NCBI GenBank assembly: GCA_934481355.1
Contig: CAKSPH010000004.1
Span: 1 to 64,000, forward strand
DNA: 64,000 nt
From: an uncultured Oscillospiraceae bacterium
GTDB lineage: Bacteria > Bacillota > Clostridia > Oscillospirales > Ruminococcaceae
Direction: 5' to 3'
Shown: positions 33,573-42,134 of the stretch, piece by piece
Numbering within the stretch: the first letter of the stretch is position 1
How the letters are laid out: each line of letters begins with the position of its first letter
Notes under the pieces: generated by a model
Databases searched by the model: none
What the model was told of the DNA's origin: nothing
The model's input: only the letters and a program-made list of their open reading frames with translations
Position numbers and translations under genes: made by a program

Positions 33573-35161
33573 TTTGATCTTCCATTCTTGTTTTTCGCAA
33601 GGAACACCTCTGCAAGCGCTTCATTGCGGTCACGCGGGTAATCAGACGTATCCTCCGGATAAAGTCCGAACATCGGCTCGTGGTATGCATGATAACTGTA
33701 CGATATTCCGTTTTCATTGCAGAAATCCATCACGTCAGCCACCCAGCGCTCACCGCCGCGGCCATTCCTGAAACTCTCTGCGTCAGCGCCGAATTCTCCA
33801 AGATAAACCGGAACGCCGTTTTCCCTGCCGAATTCCACAGTGGCGCTGAGATTCGCGAAAACGTAATCCCTGCCGTTGTCGTATATGTTCTCTGCACGGC
33901 TGAAATCCGCACGGATATCGGCATAGCCGGAGGTTATCCCCGAGGTTTTAAGATACCCGCTCACCTTGTAGCTGTATCCCTCACGGAGCGCCATTTTGCC
34001 GAATGTCAGCACATAATCGTCCGTACCGCCGGAAATGCGGAGGACTCCTCCGCTCACCGAATAGCTCCCGGTACCGTTGCTGCTCCACTCATTCTCCGGA
34101 AGCCTGCGCCCATCGCTGAAATCATTGCTCCATATCACGCGGCGGCTTCCGTCCGGGGAGTATTCCGTAACCGTAATATCATCAAATTCCACAGCGCCAG
34201 TCCCTATGCCATTCGTATGCAGCGCGGGAGCAAACAGATTGCTCTCCCCGCTGAGTGAAAACGCGGGGCTTTCAAAATACGCGCCGCCGGCAGGCTCTGC
34301 GGAAACGCATCCCGTCCAGTAGCTCTCAAAACCGGTTATGTATGGAGGGTCAGGATAGCTGACGTTATCCCCTGCTGACTGGTGCGTGAAGCTGTGCGGC
34401 TCATAATAATGCACCTCGTACACCACATTCGGGTCGTCTACCATGTACCAGAGCTGCTCCGGGGAATATTTATCCCACAGCGATTCTCCGGTCGCCATAT
34501 TCCTGACCGCCGCAACGCGCTCCGCAAAGATAATGTGTCTGCTGTCGTAACTTCGTATCTCATCGGTACAGCGCTGAACCAGCTCACGGCACTGCGAAAC
34601 GGTTTTTTCAATATCTGAAAGCTCCGGCACGACAGGTTCGTTCACTATTCCATAACCGATGATCGCAGGCTCGTCGGCATAACGGCGGGATATCTCGCCC
34701 CACAGCTTCTGAAGCCTGCGCTGATTCTCCGGCTCAGTCCACAGCGCCGTGCCATTCCCCTGCGACTGATAGCCGCCCTGAGGATAGTGCATATTCAGCA
34801 CCAGGCCTATGCCGTATTTTTTAGCCCAGCCAATGCTCCGGTCAAGAAAATCGAAGCCCTCCTGCTTATAGGCGTACGGCTGTGAATCGTCCTCAAACCA
34901 GCGGTAATTCAGCAGGAATCTCACTGAATTGAAGCCAAGCTCCGCCATTTCCTTAAAGCTGTCCTCGCTGTGATGAAGCCCGACTCCATTGAGCGCGCTG
35001 TCCCAGACATTGTTCCCGAAGCCCATGCCACGGAGTTTCACCGGGACGCCTGCCGGAGAAAGAATTTCACTGCCACAGACGGTGTAAAATCCGTCCGATT
35101 TTCCAATGCCGCTCACAATAAGAAGAACGCCGAGCAGCAGGGAGATAATTCTGCCCGCCAT
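33569..35161 (-). CDS. GH5-family glycoside hydrolase with an inserted beta domain
   Basis: 530 aa with an N-terminal signal peptide (MAGRIISLLLGVLLIVSGIG). The (beta/alpha)8 barrel has the acid/base E175 in GIVNEP, the HYYEPH segment (251-256) and the nucleophile E456 in YLGEFGA, so the active site is complete. Residues about 275-425 are an inserted beta-rich module (FESPAFSL...VEFDDITVTEY...YKVSGYLKTSG) resembling a family 4/9 carbohydrate-binding jelly roll, placed between barrel strands 6 and 7. Likely an extracellular beta-glucanase or mannanase. There is no dockerin. It is coupled to cotH by a 4-nt overlap. Confidence 0.85.
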   Translation of the reverse strand: MAGRIISLLLGVLLIVSGIGKSDGFYTVCGSEILSPAGVPVKLRGMGFGNNVWDSALNGVGLHHSEDSFKEMAELGFNSVRFLLNYRWFEDDSQPYAYKQEGFDFLDRSIGWAKKYGIGLVLNMHYPQGGYQSQGNGTALWTEPENQRRLQKLWGEISRRYADEPAIIGYGIVNEPVVPELSDIEKTVSQCRELVQRCTDEIRSYDSRHIIFAERVAAVRNMATGESLWDKYSPEQLWYMVDDPNVVYEVHYYEPHSFTHQSAGDNVSYPDPPYITGFESYWTGCVSAEPAGGAYFESPAFSLSGESNLFAPALHTNGIGTGAVEFDDITVTEYSPDGSRRVIWSNDFSDGRRLPENEWSSNGTGSYSVSGGVLRISGGTDDYVLTFGKMALREGYSYKVSGYLKTSGITSGYADIRADFSRAENIYDNGRDYVFANLSATVEFGRENGVPVYLGEFGADAESFRNGRGGERWVADVMDFCNENGISYSYHAYHEPMFGLYPEDTSDYPRDRNEALAEVFLAKNKNGRSK

Positions 35162-35162
35162 G

Positions 35163-35606
35163 TCACTTTACTCCAAGCTCCGCAATGTCCTTTGCGGCTT
35201 CCGTCTCTATCTTCGCGTAGACCTCCGGCATGGCTTTCCTGAAATTCAGCGGTCTGAACGTCTCTGAATCCACGAAAGCGTGGGCGCTTGTGCCCTCCGT
35301 CAGGATATCCGGGCTTCCCTTGCGGCGGCAGACGTAATAGAACTCCACCCGCGCCGGAGAAAGCCTTGTGATATAGCTGGTTATCTCAAGCTCGTCATCG
35401 TAGTGCGACGGGAGCCTGTACTTACACGATATCCCGGTCACAGGGATCATCACGCCCGCCTTTTCCATGTCGGAATAGCGTATCGCCGCGTGCTTTATAT
35501 AGTCCGTGCGCGCCTGCTCGAACCACACCGGATACACTGCGTGGTGCGTTACTCCCATGCAGTCGGTTTCGGCGTAGCGCACCGTTATTTCAGTGATGAA
35601 CGCCAT
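35163..35606 (-). CDS. Acyl-CoA thioesterase (hotdog, YbgC/FadM-like)
   Basis: 147 aa. The single hotdog domain carries the family signature TVRYAETDCMGVTHHAVYPVWFEQAR, in which the Asp is catalytic. It hydrolyses acyl-CoA thioesters in the cytoplasm; chain-length preference is not visible. It abuts the SDR gene upstream (1 nt) and the GH5 gene downstream (1 nt), so it belongs to the same transcription unit although its chemistry is unrelated. Confidence 0.88.
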   Translation of the reverse strand: MAFITEITVRYAETDCMGVTHHAVYPVWFEQARTDYIKHAAIRYSDMEKAGVMIPVTGISCKYRLPSHYDDELEITSYITRLSPARVEFYYVCRRKGSPDILTEGTSAHAFVDSETFRPLNFRKAMPEVYAKIETEAAKDIAELGVK

Positions 35607-35607
35607 C

Positions 35608-36375
35608 TTACAGCCTCTCCCGGCGGCTCTGTATCAGCCTTGCACAGTATGCAAGCATGAAATCCGGAACCAGTTTTCCGAGGTATATCCCCGCCTTCAT
35701 CACCGGCGAAGGAACTATGGTGAACTGACCTGCGAACATCTGGCGCACCGCGTACTCCGCGACATATTCGCTGGACTGCGGCGGCACTGAGAAATTCACC
35801 CGTGCCTTGTCCATGAACTCGGTCTGCACCGGTCCCGGGCATAGCATGGAAACGTTAACGTGGCTGTGGTCTGCGCGGAGCTCCTCATGGACCGCCTGAG
35901 TCATGCGGACAACGTAGGCCTTGCTCGCGTAGTAGGACGAGAAGCAGGGTCCCGGGAAGAATCCCGCACTGCTGGCTGTGTTCAGTATATAGCCGTAATC
36001 GCGCTTCCTGAAATCCTGAAGGAACAGCTTGAACAGCGTGTGGAATGCCTTTACATTCACGTCCAGCATATCAAGCTCGCGGTCGAGGTCAGTGTCGGTG
36101 AATTCACCGAAAACGCCGAATCCCGCGTTGTTAACGAAAACGTCTATGTTGTATTTCTTAACGCGGCGGTGGAGCTCAACGCACTGCTTTGTGTCAGAGA
36201 GGTCAGCCGCAATGATGTGCACCTTTACGCCGTAGTCCCTGATAAGCTCCGCTTTAAGCTCCCGGAGCCTGTCAACCCGGCGGGCGGTGATTATAAGGTT
36301 GAGTCCGTGCTTCGCAAGGGAGCGGGCTATATCCCTGCCTATCCCGGAGCTTGCACCTGTAACTAAAGCTATCAT
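35608..36375 (-). CDS. Short-chain dehydrogenase/reductase
   Basis: 255 aa. The Rossmann cofactor motif TGASSGIG is at residues 6-13. NNAGFG (about 87-92), the catalytic Ser in NTASSAGF, and the YxxxK pair in SSYYASKAYVVRM are all present. NADP preference is suggested by the basic TARRVDRL after strand 2. Substrate unknown; similar DltE/YqjQ-like SDRs are common in Clostridia. Its ATG overlaps the DUF896 stop by 4 nt. Confidence 0.88.
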   Translation of the reverse strand: MIALVTGASSGIGRDIARSLAKHGLNLIITARRVDRLRELKAELIRDYGVKVHIIAADLSDTKQCVELHRRVKKYNIDVFVNNAGFGVFGEFTDTDLDRELDMLDVNVKAFHTLFKLFLQDFRKRDYGYILNTASSAGFFPGPCFSSYYASKAYVVRMTQAVHEELRADHSHVNVSMLCPGPVQTEFMDKARVNFSVPPQSSEYVAEYAVRQMFAGQFTIVPSPVMKAGIYLGKLVPDFMLAYCARLIQSRRERL

Positions 36376-36611
36376 TTCTTTTCCTCCGTATTCACGCCGG
36401 GTATCTTCACCTCGCCCTTGACTGCCTTTACAAGGGAGCCGTCCGGCATCTTATAGTACACATTGTCAAGGTGCTGGGCGAGACCCTGCTTGAAGCCAGC
36501 GCGGTACTCGTCCCGGAGCGCCTGCTGCTCAGCCTTTTCTTCCTCAGTCAGACCCTCTGCGCGGTGCTTGCGCGCAAGGTGGTTTATTCTGTCTATCTTT
36601 TCCTTTTCCAT
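36372..36611 (-). CDS. DUF896 (YnzC-type) small protein
   Basis: 79 aa. The whole family motif is present: IDRINHLARKHRAEGLTEEEKAEQQALRDEYRAGFKQ. This is a short helical hairpin, as in Bacillus YnzC, whose function is unknown (the family has been linked to the SOS response through YneB-operon context). GGAGCT lies upstream. It sits between the sialate esterase gene (16 nt) and the SDR. Confidence 0.9.
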   Translation of the reverse strand: MEKEKIDRINHLARKHRAEGLTEEEKAEQQALRDEYRAGFKQGLAQHLDNVYYKMPDGSLVKAVKGEVKIPGVNTEEKK

Positions 36612-36627
36612 AATATCAGCTCCTAAG

Positions 36628-38223
36628 TTATCCCTTATAACCCGGCTTCATGAATATGAACGGCGGGAGCGGAACTCCGTTTTCGCTGTCGCGCAGCGGT
36701 ATATCCTCGGTGTAGTTTGTCCAGAGGTAGCGCACGCCACAGGGGTATTCAACGCCATCGGCATGGAGTATCTCAGTGCCATCGCCGGCATTCCACAGCT
36801 CCTTGTCGGAGAGCACCGCAGACGCCGGGTGCCACTCACCGTCTGAGTCCATCAGCTCAAAGCCGGAAACCTGCTCCGCGTCGTCCTTTACCTCCAGACA
36901 AAGACCGGTGGAAACGAACACGTCAACGCTGTCTGTGTTCCAGCAAACCTCGTAGGGCTCCGGGTTGAAGGTGGAATATCCGCCCTCGTCGCCGCCCTCC
37001 TCCGGGTCAACGAACTGCACCTGATAGCACCCGTTGAGCGCCGCCATGCAGAAGCGGTGTCCCGGGGTTTTCTTATCCTTGGGGTGTATCTCGCTGAACT
37101 CGCCGCAGTCGGTGAGCACGGCAAGCGCCGTTGAGGCGGTGGTGCGGGCTGTCTTAGCCTGAGCCTCGCGGATAACGCACCAGTTCTTGAAATCCGGATC
37201 GGCCTCCCACTTGTGCATGGGTAGCTGTCCTATAACGAAGAACAGCCCGTCGTCGTTCCAGTCGTCCCGCCAGTTGCGTATCATCTGGTTAAGAAGCTTG
37301 TAGTACATAGCCGGACGGTGATCGTCGCTCTCGCCCTGATACCAGATAACTCCGGTCATGGTGTAGGGGGCGATTCGCTCTATCATGCTCTTGTGGAGCA
37401 CTCCGGGGGACATGGGGTTCAGCGGTGAAGCCGGACCCGGATACCTGTTCTCGCCGCAATATTCAAGGCAGCCGTCCCATGTGGGATTCGGGGTGTTTGT
37501 ATAGTATTCCGCGCTCTTGCGCTCCCATTCATTGTGATATGCCTGATAGTCGAGGTACGCCTGCTTCAGCTCCTGCTCGGACTTCCCGGCGGTCGCTTTG
37601 TCATAGTCCTCGAAGTAAACGGCGGTCTCGCCGTCCGCATACTCGCGCTTCATCCATGCACTGGCGGAGGTTCCGCCCCAGTTGCAGCCGATCACTCCGA
37701 CTGTCATGCCGAGCTTCTCGGAAAGCTCCTTTGCGAAGTAGTAGCCTACCGCGCTCCAGTACTGGGCGCTTTCCTTGTTGGAGAAATCGTTCCAGCCCAT
37801 CTGCTTCTCGCTCTCAAAGAAGCTGTCATCCGCGATGGACTTCTTCATGGTGTAGTAGAAACGGACGTTCGGGGCGTCGTCATGCTCAAGGCTGTCCTTT
37901 CCGGTGGAGCAGTTGCGCAGCTCCAGTTCCATGTTGCTCTGACCTCCGGCGAGCCAGACAGCGCCGACCGCAACATTCGTGAAAGTGCGGCTCTCTTCGC
38001 CGTCCGAAACCGTGAGCTCCACGCTGTCCTGCGCCGGCTGGGGCGGGAGCATTGCGAGCCATCTGCCGTCCCTTACAACGGTGCTGACCTGCGCCGCCTC
38101 CTCGCCTGTAACGCTTACCGTTATTTTAGTTCCGTCAGTTCCCGTGCCGAAAACGCTTACCGGCTTCTGAAACTGGAGAACCATATTATCGCCGAATATC
38201 TGAGCTGTCTGGAAGTTCTTCAT
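36628..38223 (-). CDS. Sialate O-acetylesterase-like SGNH enzyme
   Basis: 531 aa. An N-terminal beta domain (1-85) precedes the SASA domain with the nucleophile in GGQSNMELEL (about 93-102), the IGCNWGGTSASAWM block, GVIWYQGESDDHRP and the Asp/His region EIHPKDKKTPGHRF. A C-terminal beta domain follows. No signal peptide is seen, so it is probably cytoplasmic and acts on imported acetylated sugars. Relatives remove O-acetyl groups from sialic acid or xylan. It is the first gene of the long leftward run to 28.3 kb. Confidence 0.85.
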   Translation of the reverse strand: MKNFQTAQIFGDNMVLQFQKPVSVFGTGTDGTKITVSVTGEEAAQVSTVVRDGRWLAMLPPQPAQDSVELTVSDGEESRTFTNVAVGAVWLAGGQSNMELELRNCSTGKDSLEHDDAPNVRFYYTMKKSIADDSFFESEKQMGWNDFSNKESAQYWSAVGYYFAKELSEKLGMTVGVIGCNWGGTSASAWMKREYADGETAVYFEDYDKATAGKSEQELKQAYLDYQAYHNEWERKSAEYYTNTPNPTWDGCLEYCGENRYPGPASPLNPMSPGVLHKSMIERIAPYTMTGVIWYQGESDDHRPAMYYKLLNQMIRNWRDDWNDDGLFFVIGQLPMHKWEADPDFKNWCVIREAQAKTARTTASTALAVLTDCGEFSEIHPKDKKTPGHRFCMAALNGCYQVQFVDPEEGGDEGGYSTFNPEPYEVCWNTDSVDVFVSTGLCLEVKDDAEQVSGFELMDSDGEWHPASAVLSDKELWNAGDGTEILHADGVEYPCGVRYLWTNYTEDIPLRDSENGVPLPPFIFMKPGYKG

Positions 38224-38246
38224 ATAACGATTACCTCATTAAACAA

Positions 38247-38396
38247 AATAGGTGCAGTTTATTAAAAAGTTGTTAATCCAGGCTGTCGAGAAAGGTGCAG
38301 ATGCTAGGAAGCGGCATTTCGGCTAGGCTTTGTGCCTGCCGAAATGCCGCTGACAACGCAGATGTGCCTTTATCGACAGCCTGGCTGCACCCTATT
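38247..38396. repeat. 150-bp palindromic element between ruvX and the sialate esterase
   Basis: Nested inverted arms: AATAGGTGCAG/CTGCACCCTATT outside (one bulge), CCAGGCTGTCGA (38278-38289)/TCGACAGCCTGG (38373-38384), and a perfect 13-bp GCGGCATTTCGGC/GCCGAAATGCCGC (38311-38323/38338-38350) with AGGC/GCCT inside. No coding capacity. The hairpin would form in RNA from either strand. Confidence 0.7.
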
Positions 38397-38455
38397 ATTA
38401 TATTTTACCTCTATTACGCCCGATTGTCAAGTGCCGGGGAATACTTTCACTGAAT

Positions 38456-38884
38456 TCACACATTCTCCGGGTGATTCCTGCGGTATGCGAGGAAGCCCTC
38501 CAGGATAACCGCGGCGGCTGCTGAATCCAGCACCTCCTTGCGTTTCTTCCCGCGCTTGTTGACGTCGTTCATGTAGCCTATCGCCGTTACTGTGGAGGAA
38601 CGCTCGTCCCACATCACCACGTCAACGCTGACAAGCTCTTTCAGGCGGTCGGCGAACAGCCTGCACTTCTCGGAGCGCGGACCCTCCGTGCCGTTCATGT
38701 TGATGGGATTTCCGACTACGATGAGCTCCGCCCTGTTCTCCTTTGCCGCCTGGGCGGTCATTTCAAGGCACTTGTCGAAGTCTTTCATGTTTATCGTGTA
38801 CAGCGGCGAAGCGAGGATCTCGCCCTTGTCGCACATCGCAAGCCCGGTGCGGCTGTCGCCGTAGTCTACTGCCATTATTTTCAT
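38456..38884 (-). CDS. ruvX: Putative pre-16S rRNA nuclease / Holliday junction resolvase-like YqgF
   Basis: 142 aa from MKIMAVDYGDSRTGLAM. The upstream in-frame ATG at 38896 lacks a ribosome binding site, while GGAG lies 6 nt before this one. RNase H-fold features: Asp in AVDYGD, Glu/Asn region VVGNPINMNG, and the Asp pair in MWDERSSTVTA and LDSAAAAVILEGFL. YqgF trims the 5' end of 16S rRNA. It follows carB with a weak terminator hairpin between them. Confidence 0.92.
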   Translation of the reverse strand: MKIMAVDYGDSRTGLAMCDKGEILASPLYTINMKDFDKCLEMTAQAAKENRAELIVVGNPINMNGTEGPRSEKCRLFADRLKELVSVDVVMWDERSSTVTAIGYMNDVNKRGKKRKEVLDSAAAAVILEGFLAYRRNHPENV

Positions 38885-38904
38885 GTGTTTCTCCATTCAT
38901 AAAA

Positions 38905-38934
38905 CTTATGCCCAGTTGTTGCACTGGGCATAAG
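38905..38934 (-). terminator. Hairpin between carB and ruvX
   Basis: Perfect 12-bp stem CTTATGCCCAGT/ACTGGGCATAAG with a 6-nt loop. It is followed on the minus strand by only TTTTA, so partial read-through is likely. Confidence 0.65.
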
Positions 38935-38942
38935 AACTGATT

Positions 38943-41900
38943 TTAAATCTTGGTGATGTCGATAAGCTCGATATCGTTGACCGTCTTGTGCATTTCAAGG
39001 CAGTCGAGGAGCGCGTTCGCGGTGTCTATCGCCGTCAGGCAGGCGATGGAGCGCTCAACCGCCTTGCGGCGCATCTTAACGCTGTCGCGGGAGGGCTGTC
39101 TGCCGGTCTCGGAGGTGGAGATAACATACTGTATCTTTCCGCTCTCCAGAAGCTGGATAACGTCCGGATCTCCCTTGCCTATCCTGTAAGCGTGGCTCGC
39201 CGCGATCATGTTGCGGTTCAGCACGGAGGCTGTTCCGCTGGTCGCGTAGATCTTGAATCCCAGAGCCTCGAAACGGCTTGCGATCTCGATTATCTCGTGC
39301 TTGTCGCCGTCCTTGACGGAGATCAGCACGCCGCCCTCGTGGTACAGCTTGTAGCCAGCCGCGATAAGACCCTTTAACAGAGCCTCGCTGAATGTCTTTG
39401 CGATACCGAGGCACTCGCCGGTGGACTTCATCTCAGGACCGAGCTGGTTGTCCACGTCGTTCAGCTTTTCGAAGCTGAATACCGGGACCTTTACCGCGAT
39501 ATAGTCGCCGACCGGGTACAGACCGCTCTTGTAGCCCATGTCCTTCAGCTTTGCGCCGAGGATTATCTTTGTCGCGATATCCACCATATTAACGCCGGTG
39601 ACCTTGCTGATGTACGGAACGGTTCTGGAAGAACGCGGGTTCACCTCGATAACGAATACCTCGTGGTCGTAAACGACGTACTGGATATTCACCAGACCGA
39701 TAACGTGGAGCGCCTTTGCAAGCTTCTCGGTGTAATCGATGATAACGCGCCTGATGTGCTCGGAAAGGGTCTGCGCGGGATAGATGGAGATGGAGTCGCC
39801 GGAGTGGATACCTGCGCGCTCGATATGCTCCATGATACCCGGAATGAGGAAGTCCTCGCCGTCGCAGATGGCGTCAACCTCGACCTCGGTGCCCATCATG
39901 TACTTATCAATGAGCACGGGGTTCTCCAGCTTGTGGCTGGTGATGATGGTCATATACTCGGTAACGTCGCTGTCGCAGTGCGCGATTATCATGTTCTGAC
40001 CGCCCAGAACGTAGGACGGACGGAGCAGCACCGGATAGCCCAGCTCGTTAGCCGCCTTGAGAGCCTCCTCTGTGGTGAACACGGTGGTTCCCTTCGGGCG
40101 CGGAATGTTGCACTTTTCAAGCAGCTCGTCGAACAGCTCCCTGTCCTCCGCCGCGTCAACGTCAGCCGCGGAAGTACCCAGAATACGCACGCCGAGCTGT
40201 GTGAGGTGCTTTATCAGCTTGATCGCCGTCTGTCCGCCGAACTGTACTACAACGCCGTAGGGCTTCTCGGTGGCGATGAGCGCTTCAACGTCCTCCCTGG
40301 TGAGCGGGTCGAAGTACAGTCTGTCGCCGGTGTCGAAGTCGGTGGATACGGTCTCGGGGTTGTTGTTGCAGATGACAGCCTCGCAGCCCTCTTCCTTCAG
40401 CGTCCATACGCAGTGAACGGAGCAGTAGTCGAACTCGATGCCCTGACCTATTCTGATAGGACCGGAACCGAACACGATGACCTTCTTCTTGTCGGTTGGG
40501 TGCTGCTCGATGAATTCAGCCGCTTCATTCTCGCGGTCGAAGGTGTTGTAGAAGTACGGTGTGCTTGCAGAGAACTCGGCAGCGCAGGTATCAACCATCT
40601 TGTATACGGCAAGGCGGCGCTCCGGTATCTTCTGACCGGAAATGCGCTCGATGGTGCTGTCGAGGTAGCAGTACTTCTTCGCCATGTCGTACTTTTCCTG
40701 CGTGAGCTCGCCCTCTGCCAGCCACTTTTCGAGCTGTACGAGGTTGTTCAGCTTGCTGATGAACCACTTGTCTATCTTCGTGATATCGTGGATAACGTCA
40801 ACGGTGATTCCGCGCTTCAGCGCCTCGAATACGCAGAAGGAGCGGTCAACGTCGATGTCCTCCAGCTTCTTGAGCACTTCCTCGTCGGTGAGCTTTGTGA
40901 AGTCCTCCTTGGTCATGGTGTCCATGCCGAGCTCTATGGAGCGAACTGCCTTCATCATGCCCGCCTCAAAGCTGGGAGCTATCGCCATTATCTCGCCGGT
41001 GGCCTTCATCTGGGTGCCGAGGGTCTTTTTCGCGTAAACGAACTTATCGAACGGCCACTTCGGGAACTTTACAACGAGGTAGTCCAAAGCCGGCTCGAAG
41101 CAGGCGTAGGTCTTGCCCGTTACCTGATTTACTATTTCGTCAAGGGTGTAGCCGACGGCTATTCTTGCGGCAACCTTTGCGATAGGATATCCGGTGGCCT
41201 TGGAAGCCAGCGCGGAGGAACGCGAAACTCTCGGGTTTACCTCGATGACGGCGTAGTCGAAGCTGTCCGGCTTTAATGCGAACTGGCAGTTGCAGCCGCC
41301 CTCCACCTTGAGCTCCTGAATTATGTTGATCGCCGCGGTACGCAGCATCTGGTATTCCTTATCCGCCAGAGTAACGCAGGGAGCCACAACGATGGAGTCG
41401 CCGGTGTGCACGCCCACGGGGTCGAAGTTCTCCATGGAGCAGACGGTGATAACGTTGCCCTTGCTGTCGCGCATTACCTCGAACTCTATCTCCTTCCAGC
41501 CGGAAATGCACTTCTCGACCAGAATCTGTGTGATAGGAGAAAGACGCAGACCGTTGGTAGCTATCTCGTGGAGCTCCTCCGGGGTCTGTGCTATACCGCC
41601 GCCGGTTCCGCCCAGCGTGAACGCAGGTCTTACGATTACCGGGTAGTGGATAACCTCCGCGAAGTCCATAGCGTCCTCGACAGTTTCAACCACCTTGGAC
41701 GGAATACAGGGCTGACCTATCTTCTCCATGGTGTCCTTGAACGCCTGTCTGTCCTCTGCCTTATGGATAGTTTCCGGGTTGGAGCCGAGCAGCTTTACGC
41801 CGTGCTCGGCGAGGAATCCGCACTCTGCAAGCTCCATGGAGAGCGTCAGACCGGTCTGACCGCCGAGGTTTGAGAGCACGCTGTCCGGCTTCTCTATCTC

Positions 41901-42134
41901 GATAACTCTCTTTACAACGTCAAGGGTCAGCGGCTCGATATAGATCTTGTCCGCCATGTGCTTGTCCGTCATGATGGTAGCCGGGTTGGAGTTTATCAGA
42001 ACTACCTCCAGACCCTCCTGTTTGAGAGCGCGGCACGCCTGTGTGCCCGCATAGTCGAACTCCGCAGCCTGTCCGATTACGATAGGACCGGAGCCTATAA
42101 CCAGTACTTTCTTGATATCACTTCTTAACGGCAT
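38943..42134 (-). CDS. carB: Carbamoyl phosphate synthase, large subunit
   Basis: 1063 aa, normal length. Two homologous ATP-grasp halves are visible, starting VLVIGSGPIVIGQAAEFDYAG and VIVFGSGPIRIGQGIEFDYC, each with an EVNPRVSRSSAL or EVNPRSSRTVPY metal-binding segment. A C-terminal allosteric domain (about 930-1063) ends with the MGS-like fold. It makes carbamoyl phosphate from bicarbonate, glutamine ammonia and two ATP for pyrimidine and arginine synthesis. It overlaps carA by 10 nt. Confidence 0.97.
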   Translation of the reverse strand: MPLRSDIKKVLVIGSGPIVIGQAAEFDYAGTQACRALKQEGLEVVLINSNPATIMTDKHMADKIYIEPLTLDVVKRVIEIEKPDSVLSNLGGQTGLTLSMELAECGFLAEHGVKLLGSNPETIHKAEDRQAFKDTMEKIGQPCIPSKVVETVEDAMDFAEVIHYPVIVRPAFTLGGTGGGIAQTPEELHEIATNGLRLSPITQILVEKCISGWKEIEFEVMRDSKGNVITVCSMENFDPVGVHTGDSIVVAPCVTLADKEYQMLRTAAINIIQELKVEGGCNCQFALKPDSFDYAVIEVNPRVSRSSALASKATGYPIAKVAARIAVGYTLDEIVNQVTGKTYACFEPALDYLVVKFPKWPFDKFVYAKKTLGTQMKATGEIMAIAPSFEAGMMKAVRSIELGMDTMTKEDFTKLTDEEVLKKLEDIDVDRSFCVFEALKRGITVDVIHDITKIDKWFISKLNNLVQLEKWLAEGELTQEKYDMAKKYCYLDSTIERISGQKIPERRLAVYKMVDTCAAEFSASTPYFYNTFDRENEAAEFIEQHPTDKKKVIVFGSGPIRIGQGIEFDYCSVHCVWTLKEEGCEAVICNNNPETVSTDFDTGDRLYFDPLTREDVEALIATEKPYGVVVQFGGQTAIKLIKHLTQLGVRILGTSAADVDAAEDRELFDELLEKCNIPRPKGTTVFTTEEALKAANELGYPVLLRPSYVLGGQNMIIAHCDSDVTEYMTIITSHKLENPVLIDKYMMGTEVEVDAICDGEDFLIPGIMEHIERAGIHSGDSISIYPAQTLSEHIRRVIIDYTEKLAKALHVIGLVNIQYVVYDHEVFVIEVNPRSSRTVPYISKVTGVNMVDIATKIILGAKLKDMGYKSGLYPVGDYIAVKVPVFSFEKLNDVDNQLGPEMKSTGECLGIAKTFSEALLKGLIAAGYKLYHEGGVLISVKDGDKHEIIEIASRFEALGFKIYATSGTASVLNRNMIAASHAYRIGKGDPDVIQLLESGKIQYVISTSETGRQPSRDSVKMRRKAVERSIACLTAIDTANALLDCLEMHKTVNDIELIDITKI

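Noticed and set aside
39663..41276. 537-codon open frame on the plus strand opposite carB
   Set aside because: carB is fully conserved on the other strand; this frame has no ribosome binding site, no recognisable domain and skewed composition typical of an antisense shadow.
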